A DNA stretch of 64,000 nucleotides, taken from NCBI GenBank assembly GCA_934541115.1, contig CAKTDF010000011.1, positions 12,822 to 76,821 of the forward strand, written 5' to 3'. This DNA comes from an uncultured Eubacteriales bacterium (lineage in GTDB: Bacteria; Bacillota; Clostridia; Oscillospirales; Acutalibacteraceae). Shown here piece after piece: positions 1 to 8,575 of the stretch (position 1 is the first letter of the stretch; every line of letters starts with the position of its first letter). The notes beneath the pieces were generated by a model. That model was not told the origin of the DNA, made no database searches, and saw only the letters and a program-made list of their open reading frames with translations. The position numbers were made by a program, and so were the translations under genes.

Positions 1-3000
1 TGGCTGTGCTTGACTATTTGACAAGGTGTCTCGGCAGCGATGATTTTGTCAACAAGCTCTATAAGCAGTTCTCAAAAGATGAGGAAATGACCGAAGAGCT
101 GAAAACAATTATCAAAAACATCTATACAAGCGTTGGCGATGAAAACGGCAACATGGCTCTTGCGGCGATTATTGAGCTGCTGAACCAGACAAAGTATGCG
201 CTTAAGGGCTATGAATGGATAACGGCGTCTTCTTCTGTGGGCACGGTTGAGGGTGTTACACCTGCGTCAAAGGTATACCTTTCATATAACAATGACTGGA
301 CAAAGAAAGCAGCCGACTATGTGGGCAATAACCTCTCGTCAATAATTGACTCCGCAATAAAAGCAGCAGGCGGCGACATTGACCTTTCAAAGGCTGTTTC
401 AGACGGCATAGCCGGTCTGTTCACCAACAAGACCGTAACCGGCGCGGCAAAGGGACTTGCTTCTCTTATATCGCTGCCGGAAAAGGTTACAGATCTTATA
501 AAATCTGAACTTGGAGTTGACCTCACCGCCTACAACGAGTATAAGGACATTGACGAAAACTATTCATGGGGCTTTGTCGACGGTGACAGAGACGGTTTCA
601 GAAAAGCATTTCTCAAGGTGCTTGAGCCGCTTGAACCGTTGTTCGGTTTCCTTTTCAAGGGCGAAGATGTTCACATCTTTAAAAACGGTGCAGATCTTGT
701 GCTTTACGGCAATGAGGGCTATGACGCAGCGCTGGTTCCGCTGCTTGAGGCGCTCGGCTGCAGCGTTGAAAGCGCCGCCGAATTTGATGCAAAGGATACC
801 GCGAAGGTGGTTCTTGACGCTGTTTTTGAAAAGCTCGACGAGCTTGAAAAAGACCCGGTGAATACGATTGCAGATATGCTCCCCGGTGTTGTATATTACC
901 TTTCAAGCAATGCTTTTTCAACCGGTATCAGAAATCTGCTTCACCCGATTTATGTAATTATTGACACTATTCGTCCGGTATACGCGGTAGATATGCAAGC
1001 GCTGGCAGACGCCCTCGGCACTCCGGACGGACTTGATAATCTCAACGCCTCATACTTCGTTTCAAAAATTGAGGAGGCAACGGGTCTCAACCTGAACGGA
1101 CTCGCAACGCTTTGTGAGGACGTCAGTAAGGTTATAGGAACAAAATACACCTCAAAGAGCAGCTTCCTTGCCGAAAGCGACAACGCATATAAGGGCGCAT
1201 ACATTGACGGAACATTTGACAGGGGAGACATGGTAACAGTCGTTCTCAGCTTTTTGCTTGACGCGCTCAAGGATGAAGAAAACGCAAAAACGATTGATTC
1301 TCTCCTCGGTACCGAGAATTTCACTGCCGCTCTTTTGAGCGTATTCAACGGCACTGATCCCGATACCAGAAAAATCAACTGGATGTATTACTTCGGTGAG
1401 GATACCGATTTTTCAAAGCTTGACTTTGAAAACGGCGTCCAAATCACCCCGACGGTTGAATCTCTAAATTATCCGAACAACTGGACTGCCGGTGCGGCAG
1501 GCTATGTCAATGAAAATCTTGACAAGGTTATTGCTTCGTTGCTCAAGGCGGCAGGCGAGGAGGGCGACCTTTCGGCTCTGCTCAAGTCAAAGCTGAACCT
1601 TTACACCGGGGAAAATCTTCAAAAGGTCAATGACGCTATTGTTGATTTGCTCAAAGATGTTGACGAGACCCTTGTCGGCGCGGCGAGCGTTGTTCTCGGT
1701 CTTGACCTTGACGCAATCAAAAATTACACTGCTCCCGAGGGTACGCTCACGGGTGAAGAATTTGCAGATGAGCTGACTAAGATTCTTGAACCGATAAGCG
1801 GTCTTGTCAATTGGTTGCTGTTCTCAAAGGATTACAGATTCTTCACCGGTACCGAAAAGGACGCAGACGGAAACTATGTCTATAATGACGTTATCACTGT
1901 CAGGGGCGCGGCAGGTTATGCAAACGGTATTGCGCCGGTTCTTGAGGCCCTCGGCTGCAAGAATCTTCCGGCGGCCGATGAAAAGGACGCGCTCAACAAG
2001 GCGCTCAAATCGGCCTTTGCAAGACTTGACGAAATTATTGACGACCCCGCAAATGAAGTCCTTGACGTACTCCCGAACGTTATTTATTTCATCAATGCTG
2101 ACGGCTTGACTGCGAGTGCATACAATGCCCTTTCTGCTGTTTATGCTCTTTCTGAATCGCTTGAAAAACTCGGCGCAAAGCTCGACATCGGCGAATTGCT
2201 TGGCTTTGATCTTTCGGATCTTTCATTTGAAAAGCTTATTGCTCTTGCCGAGGAAAAGAGCGGACTTGACCTTTCGGCAGTTGAAGTGACCTTCAGCGGA
2301 CTTTGCATCGGAACGATCAAACAGTACGCTTCCGTCAGCGGAGAGTATGCATATAAGATGCAGTATACCGAAAAGGAAACAAGACGTGATATGCTCACGC
2401 TTATTATCACCGCCTTTGTTGAAACGATCAAGCTTGACGGTAACGAAGAAAAGCTGCGTGAAATGCTCGGCAGCGACGCTTATGACGCTGTTCTCGGTGT
2501 GCTCAAACTCAGACAGTTTGAAATGCAGAAGCCGTCATACATCGTCACCGAATATGCAGACACCGACAAAACTTTCTCTGCAATTGAATCTTCGGTTCTT
2601 TTCAGCGGATATAAATACGGTCCTCTCTATACACAGGAGATGGCTCAGTACATTGCAGACAACTTTGACAAGTTTCTTGATGATTTGGTTTATCTGCTCG
2701 GTATCGAAGTGAACGGAAAGTATGTTGGCAATTTTGAAGAGCTGCTGAATTCACTTGTCAACGGTTCGCTCTATAACAGCAAGAATATTCAGACGATCGT
2801 TGACAGGATTCTTGAATTTACCGGCAAGATCGACGCTATGGACGGCGGCGAGCACATAAAAGCGCTCGTCAAAGAATCGCTCGGCGTTGACCTTGACTTC
2901 TGGAAGAACTACACTGTTCCTGAGTTTGAAGATGACCGCGCAGCATTTACAAAAGCGCTCTGCGACGTTGTCGGCCCGCTTTATCCGGTGCTTGAATGGA

Positions 3001-4064
3001 TGCTGACCGGAAAGGACTTTACGTTCTTTGTTGACGAGGAGGGCAAGGATCTCGTTACCCTGCTCGGCGCAGACGGTTATGCATACGGCATTATTCCTCT
3101 CCTTGAAGCGCTTGACTGCAAGAATGTTCTCACACCCGACGAGTACTGTGCAGCTGCGGAAAAGGACAGGAATGCAATAGTAACCGGCATCACCGAGCCG
3201 CTCTTTAACAGACTTGACGAAATTATGAAAAACCCGGCGGACGAAATTCTTTCGATTCTGCCGCAGGTTATATACTTTGTCAACAGTAACGGACTTGACA
3301 CCTGCTTCAAGAACGTTCTCCACTCCGTATACGGAATTTTGAACGCGATTGAACCGCTCGTCAAGGTTGATCTCTATGACCTTATCGGCATAAGACTTGA
3401 TGAGGCAACGTTTGAAAGTCTCTTTGCCCTTGCACTCACAAAGATTGAGGAAAAGACCGGACAAAAGCTTGAAGGCATCAGCATTGATACGTTCCTTGAA
3501 CTGACTGTAGGAAAGCTTGTCAGCTATACCTCCAAGAACGGTGAAAAGGCATACAAGATGATTTATCAATCGAGCACCTCAAAAGCAGAGATGGTTACGA
3601 TTGTTGAAAGGCTTGCAATCACATTCCTCATGAACGGTCAGAACCGCGAGAAGGTTCTCACCATTCTCAAGGAAAAGTGCAACATGAGTGCCGATGCAGA
3701 AAAATATGTAAAGGCAACGCTTGACCTACTTGCAACCTACACGGGAACACATTTTGGCATGGATCAGTCACTGTTTGCAATCTATCAGCTGTTCTACGGT
3801 GCAAACAAGGGCACGAGCCACTCCGCGGAGGGGCTGAAGAATCTTAATAAAAAGTGGAAAGAGATTCTCAAAATGCTCAACGGTTCAGATGATCCGAATG
3901 CACAAGGTCTCGGAACACTTATAGGAAAGATCCTTGACGAAAACCTTGACGGAATCATTGATTCGAACGGAATTGCCTCAAAAGGCTTTATAGTGTTCTG
4001 GAAGAATCTCATAGCTATGTTCCAAAAGATTTTTGACTTTTTCAAGAATCTGTTCAAAAGATAA
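1..4064 (+). CDS. Giant repeat protein, function unknown, 5' end missing
   Basis: The frame is open from the left edge to TAA at 4064 (at least 1352 residues). The GTG at position 6 has no ribosome site, so the gene very probably starts outside the window. Three diverged repeats of about 390-400 residues are visible. Each has, in order, an aromatic/Asn-Trp start (about residues 93, 488, 875), an LEP-hydrophobic-F segment (205, 595, 992), a LEALGC or LEALDC motif (246, 644, 1031) and a LPxVIYF-like motif (292, 690, 1084). The first 90 residues resemble the tail of an earlier repeat. It is rich in acidic residues and predicted helix, with no catalytic motif or transmembrane segment that I recognise. 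It ends in an amphipathic Phe/Lys/Leu helix (last 20 residues). I infer a secreted or surface protein; the signal peptide would lie upstream. A strong terminator follows at once, and the next gene is convergent. Confidence 0.85.
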   Translation, partial: AVLDYLTRCLGSDDFVNKLYKQFSKDEEMTEELKTIIKNIYTSVGDENGNMALAAIIELLNQTKYALKGYEWITASSSVGTVEGVTPASKVYLSYNNDWTKKAADYVGNNLSSIIDSAIKAAGGDIDLSKAVSDGIAGLFTNKTVTGAAKGLASLISLPEKVTDLIKSELGVDLTAYNEYKDIDENYSWGFVDGDRDGFRKAFLKVLEPLEPLFGFLFKGEDVHIFKNGADLVLYGNEGYDAALVPLLEALGCSVESAAEFDAKDTAKVVLDAVFEKLDELEKDPVNTIADMLPGVVYYLSSNAFSTGIRNLLHPIYVIIDTIRPVYAVDMQALADALGTPDGLDNLNASYFVSKIEEATGLNLNGLATLCEDVSKVIGTKYTSKSSFLAESDNAYKGAYIDGTFDRGDMVTVVLSFLLDALKDEENAKTIDSLLGTENFTAALLSVFNGTDPDTRKINWMYYFGEDTDFSKLDFENGVQITPTVESLNYPNNWTAGAAGYVNENLDKVIASLLKAAGEEGDLSALLKSKLNLYTGENLQKVNDAIVDLLKDVDETLVGAASVVLGLDLDAIKNYTAPEGTLTGEEFADELTKILEPISGLVNWLLFSKDYRFFTGTEKDADGNYVYNDVITVRGAAGYANGIAPVLEALGCKNLPAADEKDALNKALKSAFARLDEIIDDPANEVLDVLPNVIYFINADGLTASAYNALSAVYALSESLEKLGAKLDIGELLGFDLSDLSFEKLIALAEEKSGLDLSAVEVTFSGLCIGTIKQYASVSGEYAYKMQYTEKETRRDMLTLIITAFVETIKLDGNEEKLREMLGSDAYDAVLGVLKLRQFEMQKPSYIVTEYADTDKTFSAIESSVLFSGYKYGPLYTQEMAQYIADNFDKFLDDLVYLLGIEVNGKYVGNFEELLNSLVNGSLYNSKNIQTIVDRILEFTGKIDAMDGGEHIKALVKESLGVDLDFWKNYTVPEFEDDRAAFTKALCDVVGPLYPVLEWMLTGKDFTFFVDEEGKDLVTLLGADGYAYGIIPLLEALDCKNVLTPDEYCAAAEKDRNAIVTGITEPLFNRLDEIMKNPADEILSILPQVIYFVNSNGLDTCFKNVLHSVYGILNAIEPLVKVDLYDLIGIRLDEATFESLFALALTKIEEKTGQKLEGISIDTFLELTVGKLVSYTSKNGEKAYKMIYQSSTSKAEMVTIVERLAITFLMNGQNREKVLTILKEKCNMSADAEKYVKATLDLLATYTGTHFGMDQSLFAIYQLFYGANKGTSHSAEGLKNLNKKWKEILKMLNGSDDPNAQGLGTLIGKILDENLDGIIDSNGIASKGFIVFWKNLIAMFQKIFDFFKNLFKR

Positions 4065-4079
4065 CTGTTTGATTTAATA

Positions 4080-4124
4080 ATATCGCCGCCGTTTCAAAAG
4101 AAGCGGCGGCGATATCGTTTTTTT
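4080..4124 (+). terminator. Rho-independent terminator of the repeat-protein gene
   Basis: Perfect 12-bp arms (4080-4091 and 4104-4115, GC-rich) with a 12-nt loop are followed by seven T (4118-4124), 15 bp after the stop codon. Confidence 0.92.
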
Positions 4125-4161
4125 GTAGTTTCATATATGGCTTTTGCTGAAAACGGTTTGA

Positions 4162-4180
4162 CGGTATAAAATATATACCG
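4162..4180. repeat. Small palindrome CGGTATA-N5-TATACCG
   Basis: Perfect 7-bp inverted repeat between two convergent genes. It has no U-tract, and no function can be assigned. Confidence 0.4.
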
Positions 4181-4189
4181 ACAACATAA

Positions 4190-4235
4190 CAACAGGCTGC
4201 CGCAAATCGTGAAAACGAGGAGCGGCAGCCCGTTG
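4190..4235 (-). terminator. Probable terminator of serC-serA
   Basis: 14-bp arms (4190-4203 and 4222-4235, one G:T pair) lie 22 bp beyond the serA stop on the minus strand. The following tract is only moderately T-rich, so termination may be partial. Confidence 0.55.
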
Positions 4236-4256
4236 TGCTTATATTAACATATTATC

Positions 4257-5417
4257 TCAGATAACTCTGACCTTGATTATGCCGTCAATGCCGCCGAGAA
4301 TGGAGGCAAAGTCTGCATTACCGTTTTCAACATCGGCAATGGTGTAGGCGAGGTCTTTTTTGCTTTTGCTCAAAAGAGCGGCAACAGAAACGCCTGCGCC
4401 GGAAAAAGCAGCAGAAATATTGGCAAGTGCGTCCGGAAGATTTTTGTGAATTACGCAGACGCGGCGATCGGTGCTTTTTGCTGCGCAAAGATCCGGCAGA
4501 TTGACCGAGTGTGTAATGTTACCGTTTTCAAGATAATCCGAAATCTCATCGGCCGCCATTACGGCACAGTTTTCCTCAGATTCGGGCGTAGACGCGCCGA
4601 GGTGAGGAATGGCAATGATTCCGTTCTTACCGATGAGTTTTCCTGACGGAAAGTCGGTAACATAGCATGCGACCTTGCCGCTTTCAACGGCTTCAAGCAG
4701 GTCATCGTCATCAACAAGTCCGCCTCTTGAAAAGTTCATGATGCGCACGCCGTCTTTCATTGAAGAAAGAGCCTCTTTGCAAATCATGCCCTTTGTTGAG
4801 TCAAGGAGAGGAACATGAACGGTGATGTAATCGCAAGAGGTGAAGATGTCCTTGATATTATCGGTGAATCTTACCGACGGTGAAAGGCTCAGTGCGGCTT
4901 TGACAGAGAGGAACGGGTCGTAACCGATAACCTCCATGCCGAGCACACATGCCGAATTTGCAACGAGTGCACCGATTGCACCCAGTCCGATCACACCGAG
5001 TTTTTTGCCGAGAATCTCCGGACCTGCAAATTTGCTCTTGCCTTTTTCAATGAGCTTTGAAAGCTCCGGCTCGTCTTTGACGGTCTTGACCCATTCAATT
5101 GCGTCAACAACCTTTCTTGAAGAAAGCAGCAGACCTGTGAGAACAAGCTCTTTGACGGCGTTTGCGTTGGCGCCGGGAGTGTTGAAAACAACAACTCCCT
5201 TTTCGCCGCAAGCATCAACGGGAATATTGTTGACACCGGCTCCGGCTCTGGCAATCGCCTGAACCGAGGCAGGCAAGTTCATGTCATGCATACTTGCCGA
5301 GCGGACAAGAACCGCTTCGGGATTTTTTACGTCATCGCCGCAGATATAACCGCGGCTTTCAAGACGTGAGAGACCGACGGGAGAAATTTTGTTCAGAGTG
5401 AGGATCTCGCGGCTCAT
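4257..5417 (-). CDS. serA: D-3-phosphoglycerate dehydrogenase
   Basis: First committed step of serine synthesis: NAD-dependent oxidation of 3-phosphoglycerate to 3-phosphohydroxypyruvate, in the cytosol. The 386-residue protein has the short D-2-hydroxyacid dehydrogenase layout: a split catalytic domain, a Rossmann motif GVIGLGAIGALVAN near residue 140, the substrate/NAD segment NFSRGGLVDDDDL near 228 and the catalytic HLGAST near 270. A roughly 70-residue C-terminal ACT-like domain follows (from VCVIHKNLPDALANI), a plausible serine sensor. The ATG overlaps the serC stop by 4 bp (ATGA), indicating translational coupling with the next enzyme of the pathway. The start sits just after a GAGG-containing stretch inside the serC end. 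Confidence 0.95.
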   Translation of the reverse strand: MSREILTLNKISPVGLSRLESRGYICGDDVKNPEAVLVRSASMHDMNLPASVQAIARAGAGVNNIPVDACGEKGVVVFNTPGANANAVKELVLTGLLLSSRKVVDAIEWVKTVKDEPELSKLIEKGKSKFAGPEILGKKLGVIGLGAIGALVANSACVLGMEVIGYDPFLSVKAALSLSPSVRFTDNIKDIFTSCDYITVHVPLLDSTKGMICKEALSSMKDGVRIMNFSRGGLVDDDDLLEAVESGKVACYVTDFPSGKLIGKNGIIAIPHLGASTPESEENCAVMAADEISDYLENGNITHSVNLPDLCAAKSTDRRVCVIHKNLPDALANISAAFSGAGVSVAALLSKSKKDLAYTIADVENGNADFASILGGIDGIIKVRVI

Positions 5418-6499
5418 GAGTGTGCCTCCTCAAAATCCTTCATGAAAGCAACAAGCTTTTCAACGCCCTCAATCGGCATTGCATTGTATGTTGAAACCCT
5501 CATACCGCCGGTTGAACGGTGACCCTTGAGGTTGACAAAGCCGCGTTCTTCTGCTTCTTTGATAAAGAGAGCGTCAAGCTCTTTGTCGCCGGTGACGAAC
5601 GGAATGTTCATGAGTGAACGGTCTTCCTTGACAACAGTACCCTTGAAGAGCGATGAGGAGTCGAGGAAGTCATAGAGAATGGCAGCCTTCTTTTCGTTAT
5701 GCGCTTTCATTTTTTCAAGACCGCCGATGTCGTTCTTGATCCATTCAAGCATGAGCTTGCAGATGTAGATGCCGTAGCACGGCGGGGTGTTATACATTGT
5801 GCCCTTGTCTGCATGGAGCTTATAGTCAAGCATGAGCGGGGTGAAGTCCATGGCGTTGCCGAGGAGGTCTTCGCGAACGATTACGAGCGTTACGCCGGCA
5901 GGACCCATGTTTTTCTGAACGCCTGCATAAACAAGACCGAATTTTGAAATGTCGATAGGCTCAGAGCAGATGCATGAGGAAATATCTGAAACAAGAGGCA
6001 CATTTCCGGTTTCCGGAATGTATTTGAACATTGTTCCGTAGATAGTGTTGTTCATGCAGTAATAAACATAGTCTGCCTCGGGATCAATGTCTTCTGCCTT
6101 GACCTTGGGAATGTAGGAATAATTCTTGTCTGCGCTGGTGGCAAGGAGTCTGACCTTGCCGTAACGGCAGGCTTCTTTATAGGCAATGTTAGCCCAGTTT
6201 CCGGTTACGATGTAATCGGCTTTGTTGTTTTTGTTCATGAGGTTGAGCGGCACCATTGAAAACTGGGTTGAGCCGCCGCCCTGAAGAAAGAGAATCTTAT
6301 AGTTGTCGGGAACATTCAGAACCTCTTTGACAAGTGCGATAGTCTCGTCGAGGATTCCCTGAAAAACCTTTGAACGGTGAGACATTTCCATAACTGACTG
6401 ACCGCAGCCGTGATAATCGAGCATTTCCGAAGCGGCTTTTTTGAGCACTGATTCGGGCATCATCGAGGGACCTGCGGAAAAATTGTAAACTCTTGACAT
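5414..6499 (-). CDS. serC: Phosphoserine aminotransferase
   Basis: Second step of serine synthesis: PLP-dependent conversion of 3-phosphohydroxypyruvate and glutamate to phosphoserine. It can also act in vitamin B6 synthesis. The 361-residue product opens with YNFSAGPSMMPE, typical of SerC, and contains FLQGGGSTQF (phosphate-binding), the PLP lysine in VYAGVQKNMGPAG (near residue 195) and the C-terminal HRSTGGMRVSTYNAMP substrate loop. The longest frame begins with GTG at 6508. I place the start at the ATG at 6499 because AGAGGTG lies 6-7 nt before it and the protein then begins MSRVYNFSAGP, as in the family. It is first in a two-gene operon with serA; no phosphatase SerB is present nearby. 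A strong promoter and a 5' hairpin lie upstream. Confidence 0.95.
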   Translation of the reverse strand: MSRVYNFSAGPSMMPESVLKKAASEMLDYHGCGQSVMEMSHRSKVFQGILDETIALVKEVLNVPDNYKILFLQGGGSTQFSMVPLNLMNKNNKADYIVTGNWANIAYKEACRYGKVRLLATSADKNYSYIPKVKAEDIDPEADYVYYCMNNTIYGTMFKYIPETGNVPLVSDISSCICSEPIDISKFGLVYAGVQKNMGPAGVTLVIVREDLLGNAMDFTPLMLDYKLHADKGTMYNTPPCYGIYICKLMLEWIKNDIGGLEKMKAHNEKKAAILYDFLDSSSLFKGTVVKEDRSLMNIPFVTGDKELDALFIKEAEERGFVNLKGHRSTGGMRVSTYNAMPIEGVEKLVAFMKDFEEAHS

Positions 6500-6526
6500 G
6501 GTTGACACCTCTGCTTTCTATAATCC

Positions 6527-6570
6527 ATTTCGCACGGCGGACAAAAAGAGTCCGAAGCCTTGCGCGAAAT
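6527..6570 (-). promoter_or_regulatory. 5'-UTR hairpin of serC-serA
   Basis: Inverted repeat with an outer ATTTCGC/GCGAAAT stem and an inner CGGAC/GTCCG stem, located at the very 5' end of the predicted transcript. No T-box or terminator partner is visible. It may be an mRNA-stabilising or regulatory hairpin. Confidence 0.5.
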
Positions 6571-6579
6571 ATATAAGGA

Positions 6580-6609
6580 ATTATACTCTATATTATGCTG
6601 TGATGTCAA
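6580..6609 (-). promoter_or_regulatory. Sigma-A promoter of serC-serA
   Basis: On the minus strand TTGACA (6604-6609) and TATAAT (6580-6585) are perfect consensus boxes 18 bp apart, about 80 bp before the serC start. Confidence 0.85.
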
Positions 6610-6843
6610 GGCAGAACACTGCGATTTTAGAGCGTTAAAGCACAAAATTGCTGCTTTTTTGCAGTGTTTGCCCGTTATATGGGAGTAATTGTTATTATTA
6701 AGCGAAAAAATGTTCTTTTGGGGCTTTTCTTTTTTTGTTTGGTATGTTAAAATCAGACTGAACATATTGTAGCTTGATTTGTCAGCAATCGGTCAGTTTT
6801 TTTTACTGCCTTATAAGTGTGAATATGAAAAAGGAGGATAAAT

Positions 6844-8496
6844 ATGAAACGAATTTTTTCCTTTATGATGGCATTGCTGCTTTTAGCCTCGTGCGCAGTG
6901 CCGGCGTTTGCCGCCGCGGACGACGTTACTTATTATGTCAGCCAGGAGGAACAGGACATTTTTCTCGGACAGACCTACAAGAGAAAGATTACCTCAAAGC
7001 CCTCCGGCGCGGATACTTCAATAGCTGTTTGGACCAGTGACAATCCCAAGGTCGCTTCGGTAAATAAAAAGACCGGTGTAATTACCGGCAAAAAGAAAGG
7101 CAGCGCAACGATAATGGTTGAAGTAGGGGAGGAAACCTTCCTTTTCAAGGTTACCGTTGTCAATCCGTATCTCAACAACAAAACAAAAAGTGTCTATCTC
7201 GGTCAGAAGTTCACCCTCAAGGTCATCGGCGGCAGCGGCACCGTTAAATGGAAAAGCGCTAACAGCAAAATCGCCTCCGTTGACAAAAACGGCGTTGTCA
7301 AGACAAAAAAAGCAGGAAAAACAACAATAACCGCAACGCGTAACGGTGTTCAGATGAAGTGTACGGTCACAGTCAAAAAGCCGAGTCTTAAGACAACAAG
7401 TCTGACCCTTCAGCGCGGTGATAAAACAACTTTGAAAATTAACGGCGGCACCGGCACCGTTAAGTGGAAGAGTGCCGACACAAAGATTGCAACGGTGAGC
7501 AAAAAGGGCGTTGTTACCGCCAAAAAGCTCGGCAAAACAACCGTCACAGCCACGGTCAACGGTTATACTCTCAAGTGCAAGGTTGCAATTTATGCCCACA
7601 GTCTCAACAAAACGAGTCTGAAGCTCGAAGCGGGCAACAGCTACCGGCTTGTTATGAGCGGCGGCAGCGGAACCACAAAATTTTCAAGCAGCAATTCCAA
7701 GGTTGCCTATGTCAACAAGAGCGGCATCGTTACCGGAAAAAGTAAGGGTACGGCAACGATCACCGCAGTCAAAAACGGCGTAAAAATGACATGCAAGGTT
7801 ACGGTCACCGTTACACCGCTTGCCGTTCCGTCCGGAAAAAAGCAAATTGTTGCCGAATATAATAAGGCTATCAACAAGGTTAAAGGAACAAAGAACTTTT
7901 CGTTTGTTTGCAAAAAAGATCCCGATTATATTTTAAAAAGATGCGAAGGAACAAAAGCAAATGTTTTTTCAACGCTGATCAAGACATTGATGTTCTCAGG
8001 CTCAACAAAGTCTTATGCTGTTCAAAACGGCACGGCGTACCTCGTTAAAAACGGAACAAAGGCTAAGAACGGCACTGACGTCGGCGCATTTATTCCTCCT
8101 TATTACAAGGAGTGTAACATACCGACAGCCGGAATTAAAAAGGCGAGCGCAAAGCAGGTGGGCAGCGGCTGTCTGTTGACTTTGACATTGGTCAAGGAGC
8201 AGTCGCACTTCAGCGGAAAAACAAGCACGCCGACCGTTTATAACAAAATGGTTTCAACTCCGTTTGACATTTCGGTGTTGAAGATTACAGATGACAAGGA
8301 TATGCCGCTCTTCACCGTAACTTATCCCGGAACAGTGGTCAAGGCTCTTCTTGACAAGCGCGGCAGGCTGATTTCTCTTGACGTTACGGCAGAGCAGACC
8401 TTGGGCTTTGACTTGAGAGAAACCGGAATAAACGCGGAAAATTCAAGCTTTATGGCGGAAATTACAGACAAGATAACTTATACGTTCACTTATTAA
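6844..8496 (+). CDS. Secreted multi-domain Ig-like (BIG2) protein
   Basis: 550 residues. The N-terminal signal peptide (about residues 1-23) offers both an AFA-A signal peptidase I site and a possible LASC lipobox at 14-17, so anchoring is uncertain. Residues 30-330 hold four bacterial Ig-like group 2 repeats with the hallmark W(K/T)S(A/D)N(S/P)KIASVxKxGVVTxKKxGxTTITAT pattern. These domains usually mediate surface display or adhesion. Residues 335-550 form an unrecognised beta-rich C-terminal domain containing no obvious catalytic motif. The ribosome site AAGGAGG lies 6-7 nt before the ATG. A second exported protein follows 79 bp later on the same strand, suggesting one transcript. I infer a cell-surface or extracellular role; the ligand is unknown. 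Confidence 0.85.
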   Translation: MKRIFSFMMALLLLASCAVPAFAAADDVTYYVSQEEQDIFLGQTYKRKITSKPSGADTSIAVWTSDNPKVASVNKKTGVITGKKKGSATIMVEVGEETFLFKVTVVNPYLNNKTKSVYLGQKFTLKVIGGSGTVKWKSANSKIASVDKNGVVKTKKAGKTTITATRNGVQMKCTVTVKKPSLKTTSLTLQRGDKTTLKINGGTGTVKWKSADTKIATVSKKGVVTAKKLGKTTVTATVNGYTLKCKVAIYAHSLNKTSLKLEAGNSYRLVMSGGSGTTKFSSSNSKVAYVNKSGIVTGKSKGTATITAVKNGVKMTCKVTVTVTPLAVPSGKKQIVAEYNKAINKVKGTKNFSFVCKKDPDYILKRCEGTKANVFSTLIKTLMFSGSTKSYAVQNGTAYLVKNGTKAKNGTDVGAFIPPYYKECNIPTAGIKKASAKQVGSGCLLTLTLVKEQSHFSGKTSTPTVYNKMVSTPFDISVLKITDDKDMPLFTVTYPGTVVKALLDKRGRLISLDVTAEQTLGFDLRETGINAENSSFMAEITDKITYTFTY

Positions 8497-8575
8497 AAGC
8501 GGAATTTGGCTTTTTCGCGGAGAAAGGCGAAAAGCTGAATAATAAAAACAAAACGAAGAAAGGCATGAGGGAAAA

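Noticed and set aside
2751..3569. 272-codon minus-strand frame opposite the repeat protein
   Set aside because: It lies entirely inside a longer, motif-repeating plus-strand gene and has no ribosome site or recognisable protein features.
6500..6600. T-box or serine riboswitch before serC
   Set aside because: The leader is only about 75 nt, with one hairpin and no terminator/antiterminator pair or T-box sequence.
7018..7599. 193-codon minus-strand frame opposite the Ig-like domains
   Set aside because: Antisense of a repetitive coding region; its repeated sequence simply mirrors the Ig-like repeats.
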